A stretch of DNA of 64,000 nt. Source: Mesorhizobium sp. LHD-90 (lineage in GTDB: Bacteria; Pseudomonadota; Alphaproteobacteria; Rhizobiales; Rhizobiaceae). Below, one piece after another: positions 7,414 through 16,535 of the stretch (positions are counted from its first letter, which is position 1; each line of letters starts with the position of its first letter). The notes beneath the pieces were generated by a model. It worked only from the letters and a program-made list of their open reading frames with translations, did not search any database and had not been told where the DNA came from. Location: NCBI RefSeq assembly GCF_030929505.1, contig NZ_JAVFVV010000003.1, positions 1 to 64,000 of the forward strand. The letters are read 5' to 3'. Made by a program: the position numbers and the translations under genes.

Positions 7414-8561
7414 TGGACGCGATTGAAGGCCCGCTTGCCGGGATAAAAGTCATCGAGCTCGCCACCGTGGTGGCGGGGCCTGGCAGCGGCCGATATCTCG
7501 CCGATTTCGGCGCCGAGGTCATAAAGGTCGAGTCTCCCGGCGGCGACCCGACGCGCCGCATGGGCTGGACCGGTCCGGGCGAAACCGACGCCTATTTCTG
7601 GAAGTTGGTCAACCGCAATAAGCAGGTCGTCTCGCTCGACCTCAAGTCGAAGCAGGGCAAGGCCGATCTCTGGCGGCTGCTCGAAGATGCGGACGTGCTG
7701 ATCGAGAACATGCGGCCCGGCAAGCTGGAAGCGCTGGGGTTTTCGCCGGAAGCGCTGCACGAAAAGAATCCGCGGCTGGTCATCCTGCGCGTCAGCGGTT
7801 TCGGTCAGGACGGGCCCTATGCGCAGCATCCGGGTTTCGCCACCATCGCCGAGGCGCTGTCGGGTTTCGCCGGCCTGCTCGGCGAGGCCGACGGGCCGCC
7901 GCTGCTGCCGCCGATCGCGCTGACCGACGAGGTGACCGCATTGGGCGGCGCTTTCGCCACGCTGGTCGCGGTCCGCCATGCCGAACGCACCGGCGTGGGG
8001 CAGGTGGTCGACGTCAACCTGCTGCAGTCGATGTTCCAGATCATGGGGCCGCTGGTCTCGGCCTATGCGCATATGGGCTATCTGCAGCCGCGGCTTGGCT
8101 CCGGCATTCCATACACGGTTCCGCGCGGCACCTATCGCTGCGCCGACGGCGTGTGGGTGGCGGTGTCGAGTTCGTCCGACAGCATCGCCCGGCGGGTTCT
8201 CGACCTAGTCGGTCTCTCCGGCGACGAGCGCTTTTCGTCCTTCCAGGCGCGCAGCGCCAACCGCGAGGCGCTGGAGGAATGGATCAGTGCCTGGATCGCG
8301 GAGCGGTCTTCGGAGACGGTGCTGGCCGAGTTCCGCCGCGTCGACGCTGCGATCGCAAAGGTGCTCGACATGCGCGACATCTTTGCCGACCCGCATTTCA
8401 AGGCGCGCGGCATGATCACGGAAGTCGACGGCATCGTCATGCAGAACATGCTGGCGAACCTGTCGAAGACGCCCGGCCGGTTGCGCCATGCCGGAAAACC
8501 CTTCGCCGCCGACAACGATGCCGTGCTGGGGCCGCTGCGCGAGGAGGATGCGGTGGGGTGA
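7413..8561 (+). CDS. CaiB/BaiF-family (class III) CoA transferase
   Basis: 382 aa from the ATG at 7413; a GTG three bases earlier is possible, and the ribosome site GGGGAGG is at 7402-7408. The N-terminal LAGIKVIELATVVAGPGSGRYLADFGAEVIKVE block is diagnostic of family III CoA transferases. The likely catalytic aspartate is Asp172 in LTDEVTALGGA. These enzymes move CoA between carboxylic acids through enzyme-bound anhydride and thioester intermediates. Coupled to the MaoC gene and following the lipoyl protein, it probably activates a dicarboxylic or hydroxy acid made in the sugar-acid route. Substrate unknown. Confidence 0.88.
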   Translation: MDAIEGPLAGIKVIELATVVAGPGSGRYLADFGAEVIKVESPGGDPTRRMGWTGPGETDAYFWKLVNRNKQVVSLDLKSKQGKADLWRLLEDADVLIENMRPGKLEALGFSPEALHEKNPRLVILRVSGFGQDGPYAQHPGFATIAEALSGFAGLLGEADGPPLLPPIALTDEVTALGGAFATLVAVRHAERTGVGQVVDVNLLQSMFQIMGPLVSAYAHMGYLQPRLGSGIPYTVPRGTYRCADGVWVAVSSSSDSIARRVLDLVGLSGDERFSSFQARSANREALEEWISAWIAERSSETVLAEFRRVDAAIAKVLDMRDIFADPHFKARGMITEVDGIVMQNMLANLSKTPGRLRHAGKPFAADNDAVLGPLREEDAVG

Positions 8562-8759
8562 AGCCTGCGCGAGGTCTGTGCTTGAAGGCGGGGAAGTGTT
8601 CGGCTCGGCCATGAACTCTGCCCGAGGGGCAACCGCTTTGTTGAATCTCAACAGAAGCGACGATCGTCAGCATCTGTCAGGATTATTTTCTCAAAACTTA
8701 TCCCCCCGCTCCAACCTGGGCGATAATCCCGGTTGCCTGTGCTCGAAGGAGGCGGTGGG

Positions 8760-9608
8760 ATGGAGAGAAGTCCGGCGATCGACAAGAACTGGGAGGCGCT
8801 GAAGCGCTTGCTGGCGATGCTTGTCGGCATGGCCGAGCTGGGCGATGGGGTCACCCTGCCGCGCCATCTCCACCGCGCCATCCTCAAACTGCTGCGTCCG
8901 GCCGAAGCGGCGGCGCGGCGGCTGATCATCGCGGCAGCGCGCGGTCTCGTCGTAACCCTGCCGCCGTTTCGGCCGCGAAAGCCGAAGCCCAAACCTGTCG
9001 AGCCGGTCCTGCGCAGCCTCGGCATCGCCGTCACCATGTCGCATGCCGATCATGCTCGCGCCGAAGCAGCCAAGAGAGCCGCCGCCAAACGCGCCGCCCG
9101 CCCGCGCGTCCTAAACCTGTCGCTGCTCGACCCGCTGAAAAATCCGTTCCGCATTCGCCGCCGTTATGTGCCCGCCCGCACCGTGCCGCGCATCATGTCG
9201 CTCGATTTCAGCGCACCGTACCGTCCCCTGCCTGCCCCGCCGTCGCCCGACGATCCAGTCAACGCATCGCGGCTCGCCTTGCGGCTGGAGGCGTTGGGCC
9301 GGGCGCTCGACGACCTGCCGGGACAGGCACAACGTTTCGCCCGCTGGAAGGTGCGTCACGACGCAGCAATTGCGCGGCAAAGGGAAGCCCGCGCCGCAGT
9401 CGCGCAAGGCAAGCAGGGCGGACAAAATCGTGCCGCAGTCCGGTTTCGGCGCATCTCGCCGCTGCGGCGCGGCCGTCCGCCCGGCGGCCGGCTGTCGCGC
9501 TACGACCCGCACGCGACCCATCCGCGCAACATCCGCGAGATCGACGAGATTCTGGCGCATGCCCATGCGCTGGCCGTGTACGCGCTGGAATCCCCCGACA
9601 CGTCCTGA
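8760..9608 (+). CDS. Hypothetical protein, Arg/Ala/Pro-rich
   Basis: 282 aa from the ATG at 8760, with AAGGAGG shortly before it. I do not recognise a domain. The N-terminal third (MERSPAIDKNWEALKRLLAM onward) is predicted helical; the middle has basic Pro/Lys runs (PRKPKPKPVEP) and an Ala/Arg-rich stretch; the C-terminal part is very basic. There is no signal peptide or membrane segment. Codon use is that of a real gene, with GC-rich third positions throughout. It stands alone between the CoA-transferase and fumarase genes. The 198-bp gap before it (8562-8759) shows no clear element beyond a short TGAATCTCAACAGA stretch that recurs in the repeat at 59659-59805. Confidence 0.6.
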   Translation: MERSPAIDKNWEALKRLLAMLVGMAELGDGVTLPRHLHRAILKLLRPAEAAARRLIIAAARGLVVTLPPFRPRKPKPKPVEPVLRSLGIAVTMSHADHARAEAAKRAAAKRAARPRVLNLSLLDPLKNPFRIRRRYVPARTVPRIMSLDFSAPYRPLPAPPSPDDPVNASRLALRLEALGRALDDLPGQAQRFARWKVRHDAAIARQREARAAVAQGKQGGQNRAAVRFRRISPLRRGRPPGGRLSRYDPHATHPRNIREIDEILAHAHALAVYALESPDTS

Positions 9609-9796
9609 TGTTGCCTCGGACTTTGCCAGGCGAAGAATCGACCGCCGGCGCGGGTCCTTTCCGCCCCGTGTCGGCGATCTGTGCTGTCCGAAAATACCGT
9701 CTCATCCGTTGGCCAGGCCGGCCGAACCTGCTTAGATCGATCGGTAGGCGTTCAGGGTTTGATGTGAGCGTCGGCTCCCAGGGATCCAAGATACAA

Positions 9797-11317
9797 ATGG
9801 CACCTCCCGTCACCATCTCCGGCAGCGACATCTCCAGGACGATCACCGGCGCGCTGCAATACATCTCCTGCTATCACCCACCGGATTATATCAGTCATCT
9901 CGCGGCAGCCTATGAGCACGAGCAAAGCCCGGCGGCCAAAAACGCCATCGCCCAGATCCTTGTCAATTCGCGCATGGCGGCGTTCGGGCGGCGCCCGATC
10001 TGCCAGGATACCGGGCTGGTTGTCGTCTTCGCAAAGATCGGCATGGACGTGCGCATCGAGGCAGACGAAAGTTTTGCCGATCTGGTCAATGCCGGCGTGC
10101 GCTCAGCCTATCTGGACGAACAGAATCCGCTGCGGCCGTCGATGGTCGCCGATCCGCTGTTTTCGCGGATCAACACGCGCGACAACACGCCGGCGATTAC
10201 CCATGTCGAACTGGTGCCGGGGGGCACCATCGAACTGACCGTCGCGGCAAAGGGCGGCGGCTCGGAGAACAAGGCGCGCTTCGTCACCCTCAATCCGGCC
10301 GCCTCCGTGGTCGACTGGGTGGTGAGGACTATGGAGGGGCTCGGCAGCGGCTGGTGTCCGCCCGGCATGATTGGCATCGGCGTCGGCGGCGACGCGGAAA
10401 AGGCGATGCTGCTGGCCAAGGAGGTGCTGAACGACAAGATTGACATGCTCGATCTTTTGCGGCGCGGGCCAAGCAACCCCCTCGAGGAAATGCGTATCGA
10501 GATTTATGAGAAGGTCAACGCGCTTGGCATCGGCGCGCAGGGGCTGGGCGGGTTGACTTCGGTCGTCGACGTCAAGATCGCGACCTACCCATCGCATGCC
10601 GCGTCGAAGCCGGTGGCGCTCATCCCGCAATGCGCCGCCAACCGCCACATCAAGCTGACCCTCGACGGCAGCGGCCCGGTCTTCGCCGACCCGCCCGACA
10701 TCGGCGACTGGCCGGAAATCTTCCTGGAAGAGGCGGGCGGCGCGGTGCGGCGCGTCAACCTCGACACACTCACGCGCGAGGAGGCGGCGACCTGGCGCGC
10801 CGGCGAGACGCTGCTGCTTTCCGGCCGCCTGCTGACTGGACGCGACGCCGCGCACAAGCGCATCGCGCAACTGCTGCAGCGCGGCGAGCCTCTGCCGGTC
10901 GATCTGAGGAACCGCGTCATCTATTATGTCGGGCCGGTCAAGGCGGTGCGCGACGAGGCGGTCGGCCCGGCCGGCCCCACCACCTCCACCCGCATGGACG
11001 ACTTTGCCGACCTCGTGCTGCGCGAAACCGGCCTGCTCGGCATGATCGGCAAGGCGGAGCGCGGCCCGGCGGCGGTCGAGGCGATCCGCAAATACGGCGC
11101 GCCCTACATGATCGCGGTCGGCGGCGCGGCCTACCTCATCTCGAAATCGATCAAGTCGGCACGCGTGCTCGCCTTCGAGGATCTCGGCATGGAGGCGATC
11201 CACGAATTCGAGGTCAAGGACATGCCGGTAACGGTCGCCGTCGACGTGACCGGACAGTCGGTCCACGAGAGCGGGCCGAAGATATGGCGGAAGGTGATTG
11301 CCGACGCGGCAAGTTGA
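9797..11317 (+). CDS. Class I (iron-sulfur) fumarate hydratase
   Basis: 506 aa, the fused alpha-beta form. It interconverts fumarate and malate in the cytoplasm using an oxygen-sensitive 4Fe-4S cluster. The three cluster cysteines are Cys69 (RRPICQDTG), Cys187 (GSGWCPPGMIG) and Cys279 (LIPQCAANRHI). The beta part carries the TTSTRMDDF and FEDLGMEAIHEFEV signatures. The ATG at 9797 is chosen because family homology begins there, although its ribosome site is weak. L(+)-tartrate dehydratase is a related alternative, but the single-chain length and motifs favour fumarase. It appears monocistronic, with 188 bp before and 91 bp after. Confidence 0.92.
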   Translation: MAPPVTISGSDISRTITGALQYISCYHPPDYISHLAAAYEHEQSPAAKNAIAQILVNSRMAAFGRRPICQDTGLVVVFAKIGMDVRIEADESFADLVNAGVRSAYLDEQNPLRPSMVADPLFSRINTRDNTPAITHVELVPGGTIELTVAAKGGGSENKARFVTLNPAASVVDWVVRTMEGLGSGWCPPGMIGIGVGGDAEKAMLLAKEVLNDKIDMLDLLRRGPSNPLEEMRIEIYEKVNALGIGAQGLGGLTSVVDVKIATYPSHAASKPVALIPQCAANRHIKLTLDGSGPVFADPPDIGDWPEIFLEEAGGAVRRVNLDTLTREEAATWRAGETLLLSGRLLTGRDAAHKRIAQLLQRGEPLPVDLRNRVIYYVGPVKAVRDEAVGPAGPTTSTRMDDFADLVLRETGLLGMIGKAERGPAAVEAIRKYGAPYMIAVGGAAYLISKSIKSARVLAFEDLGMEAIHEFEVKDMPVTVAVDVTGQSVHESGPKIWRKVIADAAS

Positions 11318-11408
11318 ACTGCTTGGAAGTCTTTGCGTCATGGCCTACGCTGGCGTCAAATACCTTGATTGAGATCGGATCAGCTCGACAAAATCCGGAG
11401 GTTCGCCA

Positions 11409-12704
11409 ATGCCAACCAAGATCATCTTTCAGGATCGCGTCGGTCCAGGCATCCAGGAGACGCTCCTTGCTGGCGAACACGTCTATGTCGCCGGCGGGAT
11501 CACCGTCGGCTCTACCGAAAACCAGGCAATCGCCGGAACGACGGATGACCATGAGTACACGATCGACGGCTACGTGTTCGGCGACTACATGGGCATTCTC
11601 AACAACAATGATCTCGCCCGGAACAACCATGTCGTCGTCGGAGAAACCGGAACCGTAAGCGCGAGCTTCCATAGCGGCATCTATTTGAGCGGCGGCGAGC
11701 ACACAGTCGCCAACTATGGCGAGATCCGCGGCAGCAGCGGCATCACCATGTACACGACCTCGACGGATGGCGGCCAGTCGACCATCGTCAATCATGGGCT
11801 GATCCACGGCGACCACACCGGCATCGGGCGGCAGAACTCCGACGTCCGGGAGACCCTCGTGGTGACCAACTACGGCACGATCTTTGGCGGCGCCAACAGC
11901 TATTCCTATTCGGCCGGCGATTCCATCGAGCGCATCGTCAACAAGGGACTGATGATCGGCGACGTCCTGCTCGGCGACAATGAAGACCTTTACGACGGCA
12001 GGCTGGGCACCCTCGACGGCAAGGTGCTTGCAGGCAGCGAGAACGACAGGGTCTATGGCGGCGCTGCCGACGACGCCTTTTTCGGCGAAGCCGGCAACGA
12101 CACGTTGATGGGCGGCGCGGGCGCCGACGTGCTCAACGGCGGCAGCGGCAGCGACCGGGCCTCCTACGCTTCGGCGACAAAGGCGGTCATCGTCAGCCTG
12201 GCAAACCCGACCATCAACACCGGCGATGCCTTCGGCGACAGTTTTGCCTCGATCGAAAACCTTTCGGGGTCGAGCTACAACGATTCGGTGTTCGGCAATT
12301 CGGCAACCAATGCTCTGAACGGCGGCGCCGGCAACGACATCATCAAGGGGTATGGGGGCAACGATTCGTTGACCGGCCATACCGGAGCCGACATCTTCAT
12401 CTTCAATTCGGCCCTGAGCGCGTCGACCAATGTCGACACGATCACCGACTTCAGCGTGGCCGACGATACGATCCAGATCGACAACGCCTTCTTCACCGGA
12501 CTGGCGGCCGGAGCACTGGCCGCCGTCGCTTTCCGCGCGAATTCCACCGGGCTTGCCGGCGACGCCAGCGACCGGGTGATCTTCGAGTTCGACACCGGCA
12601 GGCTGTTCTTCGACGCCGATGGAACCGCCGCCGGCGCGCGGGTCCAGTTCGCCACGGTTGCCGTGGGGCTCGGGCTTACCGCGGCGGATTTCGTGGTGAT
12701 CTGA
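11409..12704 (+). CDS. RTX-type calcium-binding protein with N-terminal beta-helix-like repeats
   Basis: 431 aa. The C-terminal half has hemolysin-type nonapeptide repeats GGxGxDxLx (near 225-260 and 300-335), which bind calcium outside the cell, and ends in the aliphatic tail FVVI typical of type I secretion substrates. There is no Sec signal peptide. The N-terminal half has at least four copies of an N-x-G-x-I/M-x-G unit (NYGEIRG, NHGLIHG, NYGTIFG, NKGLMIG) spaced 30-45 residues, resembling beta-helix passenger domains. ATG 11409 follows CGGAGG. It is convergent with the permease gene that ends 8 bp away. No type I secretion genes lie in the window. Function is unknown; surface attachment or matrix is plausible. 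Confidence 0.85.
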   Translation: MPTKIIFQDRVGPGIQETLLAGEHVYVAGGITVGSTENQAIAGTTDDHEYTIDGYVFGDYMGILNNNDLARNNHVVVGETGTVSASFHSGIYLSGGEHTVANYGEIRGSSGITMYTTSTDGGQSTIVNHGLIHGDHTGIGRQNSDVRETLVVTNYGTIFGGANSYSYSAGDSIERIVNKGLMIGDVLLGDNEDLYDGRLGTLDGKVLAGSENDRVYGGAADDAFFGEAGNDTLMGGAGADVLNGGSGSDRASYASATKAVIVSLANPTINTGDAFGDSFASIENLSGSSYNDSVFGNSATNALNGGAGNDIIKGYGGNDSLTGHTGADIFIFNSALSASTNVDTITDFSVADDTIQIDNAFFTGLAAGALAAVAFRANSTGLAGDASDRVIFEFDTGRLFFDADGTAAGARVQFATVAVGLGLTAADFVVI

Positions 12705-12711
12705 AGCGCGA

Positions 12712-13710
12712 TCAGCCCCGCGCTATCCGCTCCGCTCGCGTGGCGCGCTGGTACTTGATCAATTGGTCGAGCGCCACGGCGAGCACGATGACGGCGCCGG
12801 TGACGAAGGTTGACCAGGTGGCGTCGATGCCGAAGAAGATCAGGCCGCTGGAGATCACCTGGATGATCATCATGCCGACCACCGCGCCGATGATGGTGCC
12901 GTGGCCGCCGCCGAGCGGCGTGCCGCCGATGATGACGGCGGCAATCACTACGAGCACGAAATCCGATCCCTCCTGCGGGTCGATGGCGCCGCGGAAGCCG
13001 ACATACATGACGCCCGACAGGCCGCACAGCGCGCCCATCATCACCAGCGTCTGCAATCTTACCTTGCCGGTCGGGATGCCGGCAAAGCGGGCTGCCTCCG
13101 GATTGCTGCCGACCGCCTGCACGCGATAACCGAAGCGGGTGCGGTGAAGCACGAAGTGCATGACCACCGCCAGCACCACGAAGACCAGCGCGGCCACCGG
13201 CAGCACGCCGAACAGTTTCGTCGAGATGATGCTGAAGAAATTGCTCGACGTATCCGACGGCACGATGGCGCGGCCCTGGTTGGCGACCAGCGAGGCGCCC
13301 TGGAACATCGAATAGGTGCCGAGCGTGACGATGACGGCAGGCAGGCGCAGGCCGACGACCAGAATGCCGTTCACGAAACCCAGGCCGGCGCCAAAGATTA
13401 TCCCGGCAAAGGCGGCGAGCCACGGATTGAGGCCTGCGACCATCAGGATCGCTGCGAAGACGGCGGCAAAATTGAACATCCAGCCGACCGACAGATCGAT
13501 CTCGCGGATGGCGAGCAGGAACACCATGCCGAGCGCCAGCATGCCCAGGAACGTCGTGTTGCCGAGCAGGGCGAAAAGATTGATCGGGTTGAGGAAACGC
13601 GGCCGCGCCACGCCGACGATCACCATCATGGCGACAAGGGCGGCGATCACGCCGATCTCGTCGGGCAGCGTGAAGCGGCGGCGCGCCGGGGCAAGTGAGG
13701 TTTCGTTCAT
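12712..13710 (-). CDS. Sugar ABC transporter permease (RbsC type)
   Basis: 332 aa, about 8-10 membrane segments, of the single-permease CUT2 family. Signatures include REIDLSVGWMF near residue 68, the GYRVQAVGSNPEAARFAGI loop and the TPLGGGHGTIIGAVVG turn. The ATG at 13710 overlaps the stop of the ATPase gene (ATGA), so it is last in the leftward operon SDR, binding protein, ATPase, permease. The sugar is not identifiable from the permease. Confidence 0.92.
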   Translation of the reverse strand: MNETSLAPARRRFTLPDEIGVIAALVAMMVIVGVARPRFLNPINLFALLGNTTFLGMLALGMVFLLAIREIDLSVGWMFNFAAVFAAILMVAGLNPWLAAFAGIIFGAGLGFVNGILVVGLRLPAVIVTLGTYSMFQGASLVANQGRAIVPSDTSSNFFSIISTKLFGVLPVAALVFVVLAVVMHFVLHRTRFGYRVQAVGSNPEAARFAGIPTGKVRLQTLVMMGALCGLSGVMYVGFRGAIDPQEGSDFVLVVIAAVIIGGTPLGGGHGTIIGAVVGMMIIQVISSGLIFFGIDATWSTFVTGAVIVLAVALDQLIKYQRATRAERIARG

Positions 13711-15269
13711 GACGCGGCCCTGGAGTTCTCGGCGGAAAGATCGCCGGTGTTGATCAGGCGCAGCAGCGCGCGGTTGTCGGTTTCGCCGCCCTTGACCTCG
13801 CCCACCAGGCGGCCCTGGTAGACGACGAGGATGCGGTCGCACAGTCCGATCAGTTCCGGCAGTTCGGTCGAGCTGAACAGCACAATGCCGCCATCGGCCG
13901 ACATTTTTCGGATCAGGCCGTAGATCTCGCGTTTTGCCCCGACATCGACGCCGCGGGTCGGATCGTCGAGCAGGAAGACGTCGGGGCCGATCTCCAGCCA
14001 TTTGCCGATGACCACCTTCTGCTGGTTGCCGCCGGAAAGCGAGTTGGCGAGTGACCAGGCCGAACCCGCCTTGATGCGCAGCGCCTCGATCTGGCGGCGG
14101 GCACGCCCAAAAGCGTCTTTCGGCAAGTACCAGACAGGCCCGTCGCCGCGCGCGCCGACGAAGACATTGGAGATGTTGAACATGATCGACTTGTCGAGCA
14201 TCAATCCGTTCTTGCGCCGGTCGGCGGGCACGAGGCAGACGCGGCGTTTCGCGGCATCCGTGGGGTTTTTCGGCAAGCCGCGGCCGTCCGGAAAAGCGAC
14301 GCTGCCGCTTCGCGCCTGGCGGATGCCGAACAGGATTTCGAGGATATCGGTGACGCCCGAACCTTCGAGCCCCGCCAGGCCGACGACCTCGCCGGACCGG
14401 GCGGCGAAGGAAACATGCTCCAGCCGTCCGCCGGAAAGATTTGAGACCTCGATGTGGCGCTCGGCGACGCCGGGTTTGGGCGGCAACGGCGGCGGGAACA
14501 GCGCCTCGCGCTGGCGGCCAATCATCGCCTCGATCACCTCGGGAATGGTCAAGTCTGCCGTCGGTTTGGTCATCACGTCGCGGCCGTTTCGCGTCACGGT
14601 GATCCGGTCGGTGATCGAAAACACTTCTTCCAGCCGATGCGAGACGTAGAGCATGGTGATGCCGCGTCGGCGCAGACCCTGCAGCACGGCGAACAGACGC
14701 TCGGTCTCGCGGCGGTTCAGCGCCGAGTTGGGTTCGTCGAGGATGAGCAGCCGCGGCTCCTCCAGTAGTACCCGGCAGAGCTCGACCAGTTGCCGTTCGC
14801 CGATGGACAGGCGGCTGAGCGGGGCGCGCACGTCGACGTTGAGCCCGAGCCGCTCCAGCATGGCGCGGCTTTCGTCCTCCATTGCCTTCAGCGAGATGAG
14901 GCCGTGGCGCGTCGGCTCGCGGTTGACGAAGAGGTTGGCGAGCACCGAGCGCTCGGGAAACAGGCTGAGTTCCTGGTAGACGATGCCGATGCCCTGGCGA
15001 TGCGCGGCGCGGGGGCTACCCAGCGTCACCGGTGCGTCCTCGACCAATATCTCGCCGCTGTCGGCATGCACCGCGCCGGCGAGCACCTTCATCAGCGTCG
15101 ATTTTCCGGCGCCGTTCTCGCCGACCACCGCATGGATGGTGCCGCGCTCGACCTCGAGGTTCATGTCTGCCAGCGCGATCACGCCGCCGTAGCGTTTGGT
15201 GAGGTGCCGCACGGAGATCAGGGGTGTTGATGGGCTGGGGTTCACGTTGCCGCGTTCCATGTAGGGCAT
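13707..15269 (-). CDS. Sugar ABC transporter ATPase, two-domain (RbsA type)
   Basis: 520 aa with two nucleotide-binding domains, as in CUT2 importers. The N-domain has Walker A GENGAGKST, a signature-like LSIGERQLVE and Walker B LLILDEPNSAL. The C-domain has the usual degenerate Walker A (GLEGSGVTDI), signature SLSGGNQQK and LLDDPTRGVDVG. The start is ATG 15269 or 15260; I chose 15269 because GAGG lies just before it. It is coupled by overlap to the permease and separated from the binding-protein gene by 133 bp containing a stem-loop. Confidence 0.9.
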   Translation of the reverse strand: MPYMERGNVNPSPSTPLISVRHLTKRYGGVIALADMNLEVERGTIHAVVGENGAGKSTLMKVLAGAVHADSGEILVEDAPVTLGSPRAAHRQGIGIVYQELSLFPERSVLANLFVNREPTRHGLISLKAMEDESRAMLERLGLNVDVRAPLSRLSIGERQLVELCRVLLEEPRLLILDEPNSALNRRETERLFAVLQGLRRRGITMLYVSHRLEEVFSITDRITVTRNGRDVMTKPTADLTIPEVIEAMIGRQREALFPPPLPPKPGVAERHIEVSNLSGGRLEHVSFAARSGEVVGLAGLEGSGVTDILEILFGIRQARSGSVAFPDGRGLPKNPTDAAKRRVCLVPADRRKNGLMLDKSIMFNISNVFVGARGDGPVWYLPKDAFGRARRQIEALRIKAGSAWSLANSLSGGNQQKVVIGKWLEIGPDVFLLDDPTRGVDVGAKREIYGLIRKMSADGGIVLFSSTELPELIGLCDRILVVYQGRLVGEVKGGETDNRALLRLINTGDLSAENSRAAS

Positions 15270-15354
15270 CGGAGCGCCTCGTCCGGTCGGCTTGGCGATA
15301 TCATCGAACGAATGAGGAGCCCGAAAATCGGCCTCTGCCAACGACCAAGAACAA

Positions 15355-15380
15355 GGAAGGCGGTCCTGCGACCGCCTTCC
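15355..15380. other. Intra-operon stem-loop between binding-protein and ATPase genes
   Basis: GGAAGGCGGTC (15355-15365) pairs perfectly with 15370-15380 over 11 bp with a CTGC loop. It lies just downstream of the leftward binding-protein gene. No U-run follows, so it is more likely a transcript-stabilising or partial attenuation element, which would keep binding-protein mRNA above that of the membrane components. Confidence 0.7.
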
Positions 15381-15402
15381 GAAGACTTCTGAACCAGGGA
15401 CC

Positions 15403-16470
15403 TCACTCCGACTCGGCGGCGATCGACTGTGGGGCGGCACCCAGCAGTTCGGCTGTCAGCGATTTTGTCCACGGCGCGTAGTAGGCGGCGGTGGCGGCAG
15501 GGTCGGCGGCAAGTTTTTCCGCTTCATCGAAGGAAATCTTGGGCAGGCCGTTGGCCATGTCGACGCCCTCCGAGGTGACGATCTGCGAGCCGGAATTGTA
15601 GAAGCCGGACTCCAGCGCCTTGCCGTTGCGGATCGAATTCACCAGCAGCGCGATCGGCAGATAACCCTGCACGAAGGCGCTCTGGCCGATCGTCACATAG
15701 GCGTGGCCTTCCTTGATCGCCTTCAGGTTGAGTTCCGTCAGGTCGTAGCCGCCGGCCACGAACTTGTCGCCATTGGCGGCGTTCAGCTTGCCGAGGCTGG
15801 TGACGTCCGGCGCGCACAGTCCGATCAGAGCGACCGCATCGGGATTGGCGGCGTAGAGCTGCTCCCAGCGGTTGTAGTTGTCCACCGCGGACACTTTTAC
15901 GTCGAACGGGCCGAGCACGTTCAGGCCGGAGGCGGCCTTCAGCGATTCCTGCACGCCCTTGGCGCGGTTTTCCAGCACCGGAAAACCCGGGAAACAGTTG
16001 CCGATGATGACGGTGCCCTTGGCGGATGCGCCGCCGAGTTTCTCGACGATCATCTTGCCAAGGATGCGGCCGCTCTCGACCGACTTCTCGCCGACATAGG
16101 GCGCCTTAACGCCCTGGCTCAGCAGGTTGTACTGAACAATTGGCACGCCGGACGAGATCAACTCGTTGAGCGCGCCTGCCATGGACTCGCCCGGCACCGA
16201 GGTAGCCACCCCGTTGGCGCCGGCATTGGCGAAGTTCTGCACCAGTTTCAACTGGCCTTCGGGCGCGCCGCCGGCCTGCTGGGCGACAGTCAGCGTGACG
16301 CCGAGATCCTTGGCTGCGGCCTGCGCGCCGTCGATGATCTGCTGGACGAACGGGTCGCCCTGCGCGTGGGTGACGAAACCGATCGTCTCGTCGGCTGCCC
16401 AGGACGCGGTGCTCGCCAGAAGGGCGGCCGCCACGGTCGCCAGTTTCAAGGTTGTCGTTATCAAGCGCAT
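15403..16470 (-). CDS. Sugar ABC transporter periplasmic binding protein (CUT2)
   Basis: 355 aa with a Sec signal peptide (MRLITTTLKLATVAAALLAS, cut after ASWA near 25). The mature protein starts DETIGFVTHAQGDPFVQQIIDG and has the two-lobe sugar-binding fold of the RbsB/periplasmic-binding-protein-like family. The ATG at 16470 follows GGGAGGAAT at good spacing. It is second in the leftward operon after an SDR, and feeds the ATPase and permease downstream. The ligand is likely a pentose, hexose, sugar alcohol or sugar acid. Confidence 0.92.
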   Translation of the reverse strand: MRLITTTLKLATVAAALLASTASWAADETIGFVTHAQGDPFVQQIIDGAQAAAKDLGVTLTVAQQAGGAPEGQLKLVQNFANAGANGVATSVPGESMAGALNELISSGVPIVQYNLLSQGVKAPYVGEKSVESGRILGKMIVEKLGGASAKGTVIIGNCFPGFPVLENRAKGVQESLKAASGLNVLGPFDVKVSAVDNYNRWEQLYAANPDAVALIGLCAPDVTSLGKLNAANGDKFVAGGYDLTELNLKAIKEGHAYVTIGQSAFVQGYLPIALLVNSIRNGKALESGFYNSGSQIVTSEGVDMANGLPKISFDEAEKLAADPAATAAYYAPWTKSLTAELLGAAPQSIAAESE

Positions 16471-16535
16471 GAAATTCCTCCCAAAATTCCGTTGCTGTTG
16501 TCGTATCGCGGCCCGCAACGGCCGCCTTGCCAGTC

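Noticed and set aside
10103-11341. 412-codon open frame antisense to fumarase
   Set aside because: Shadow of a well-supported class I fumarase; no homology pattern seen.
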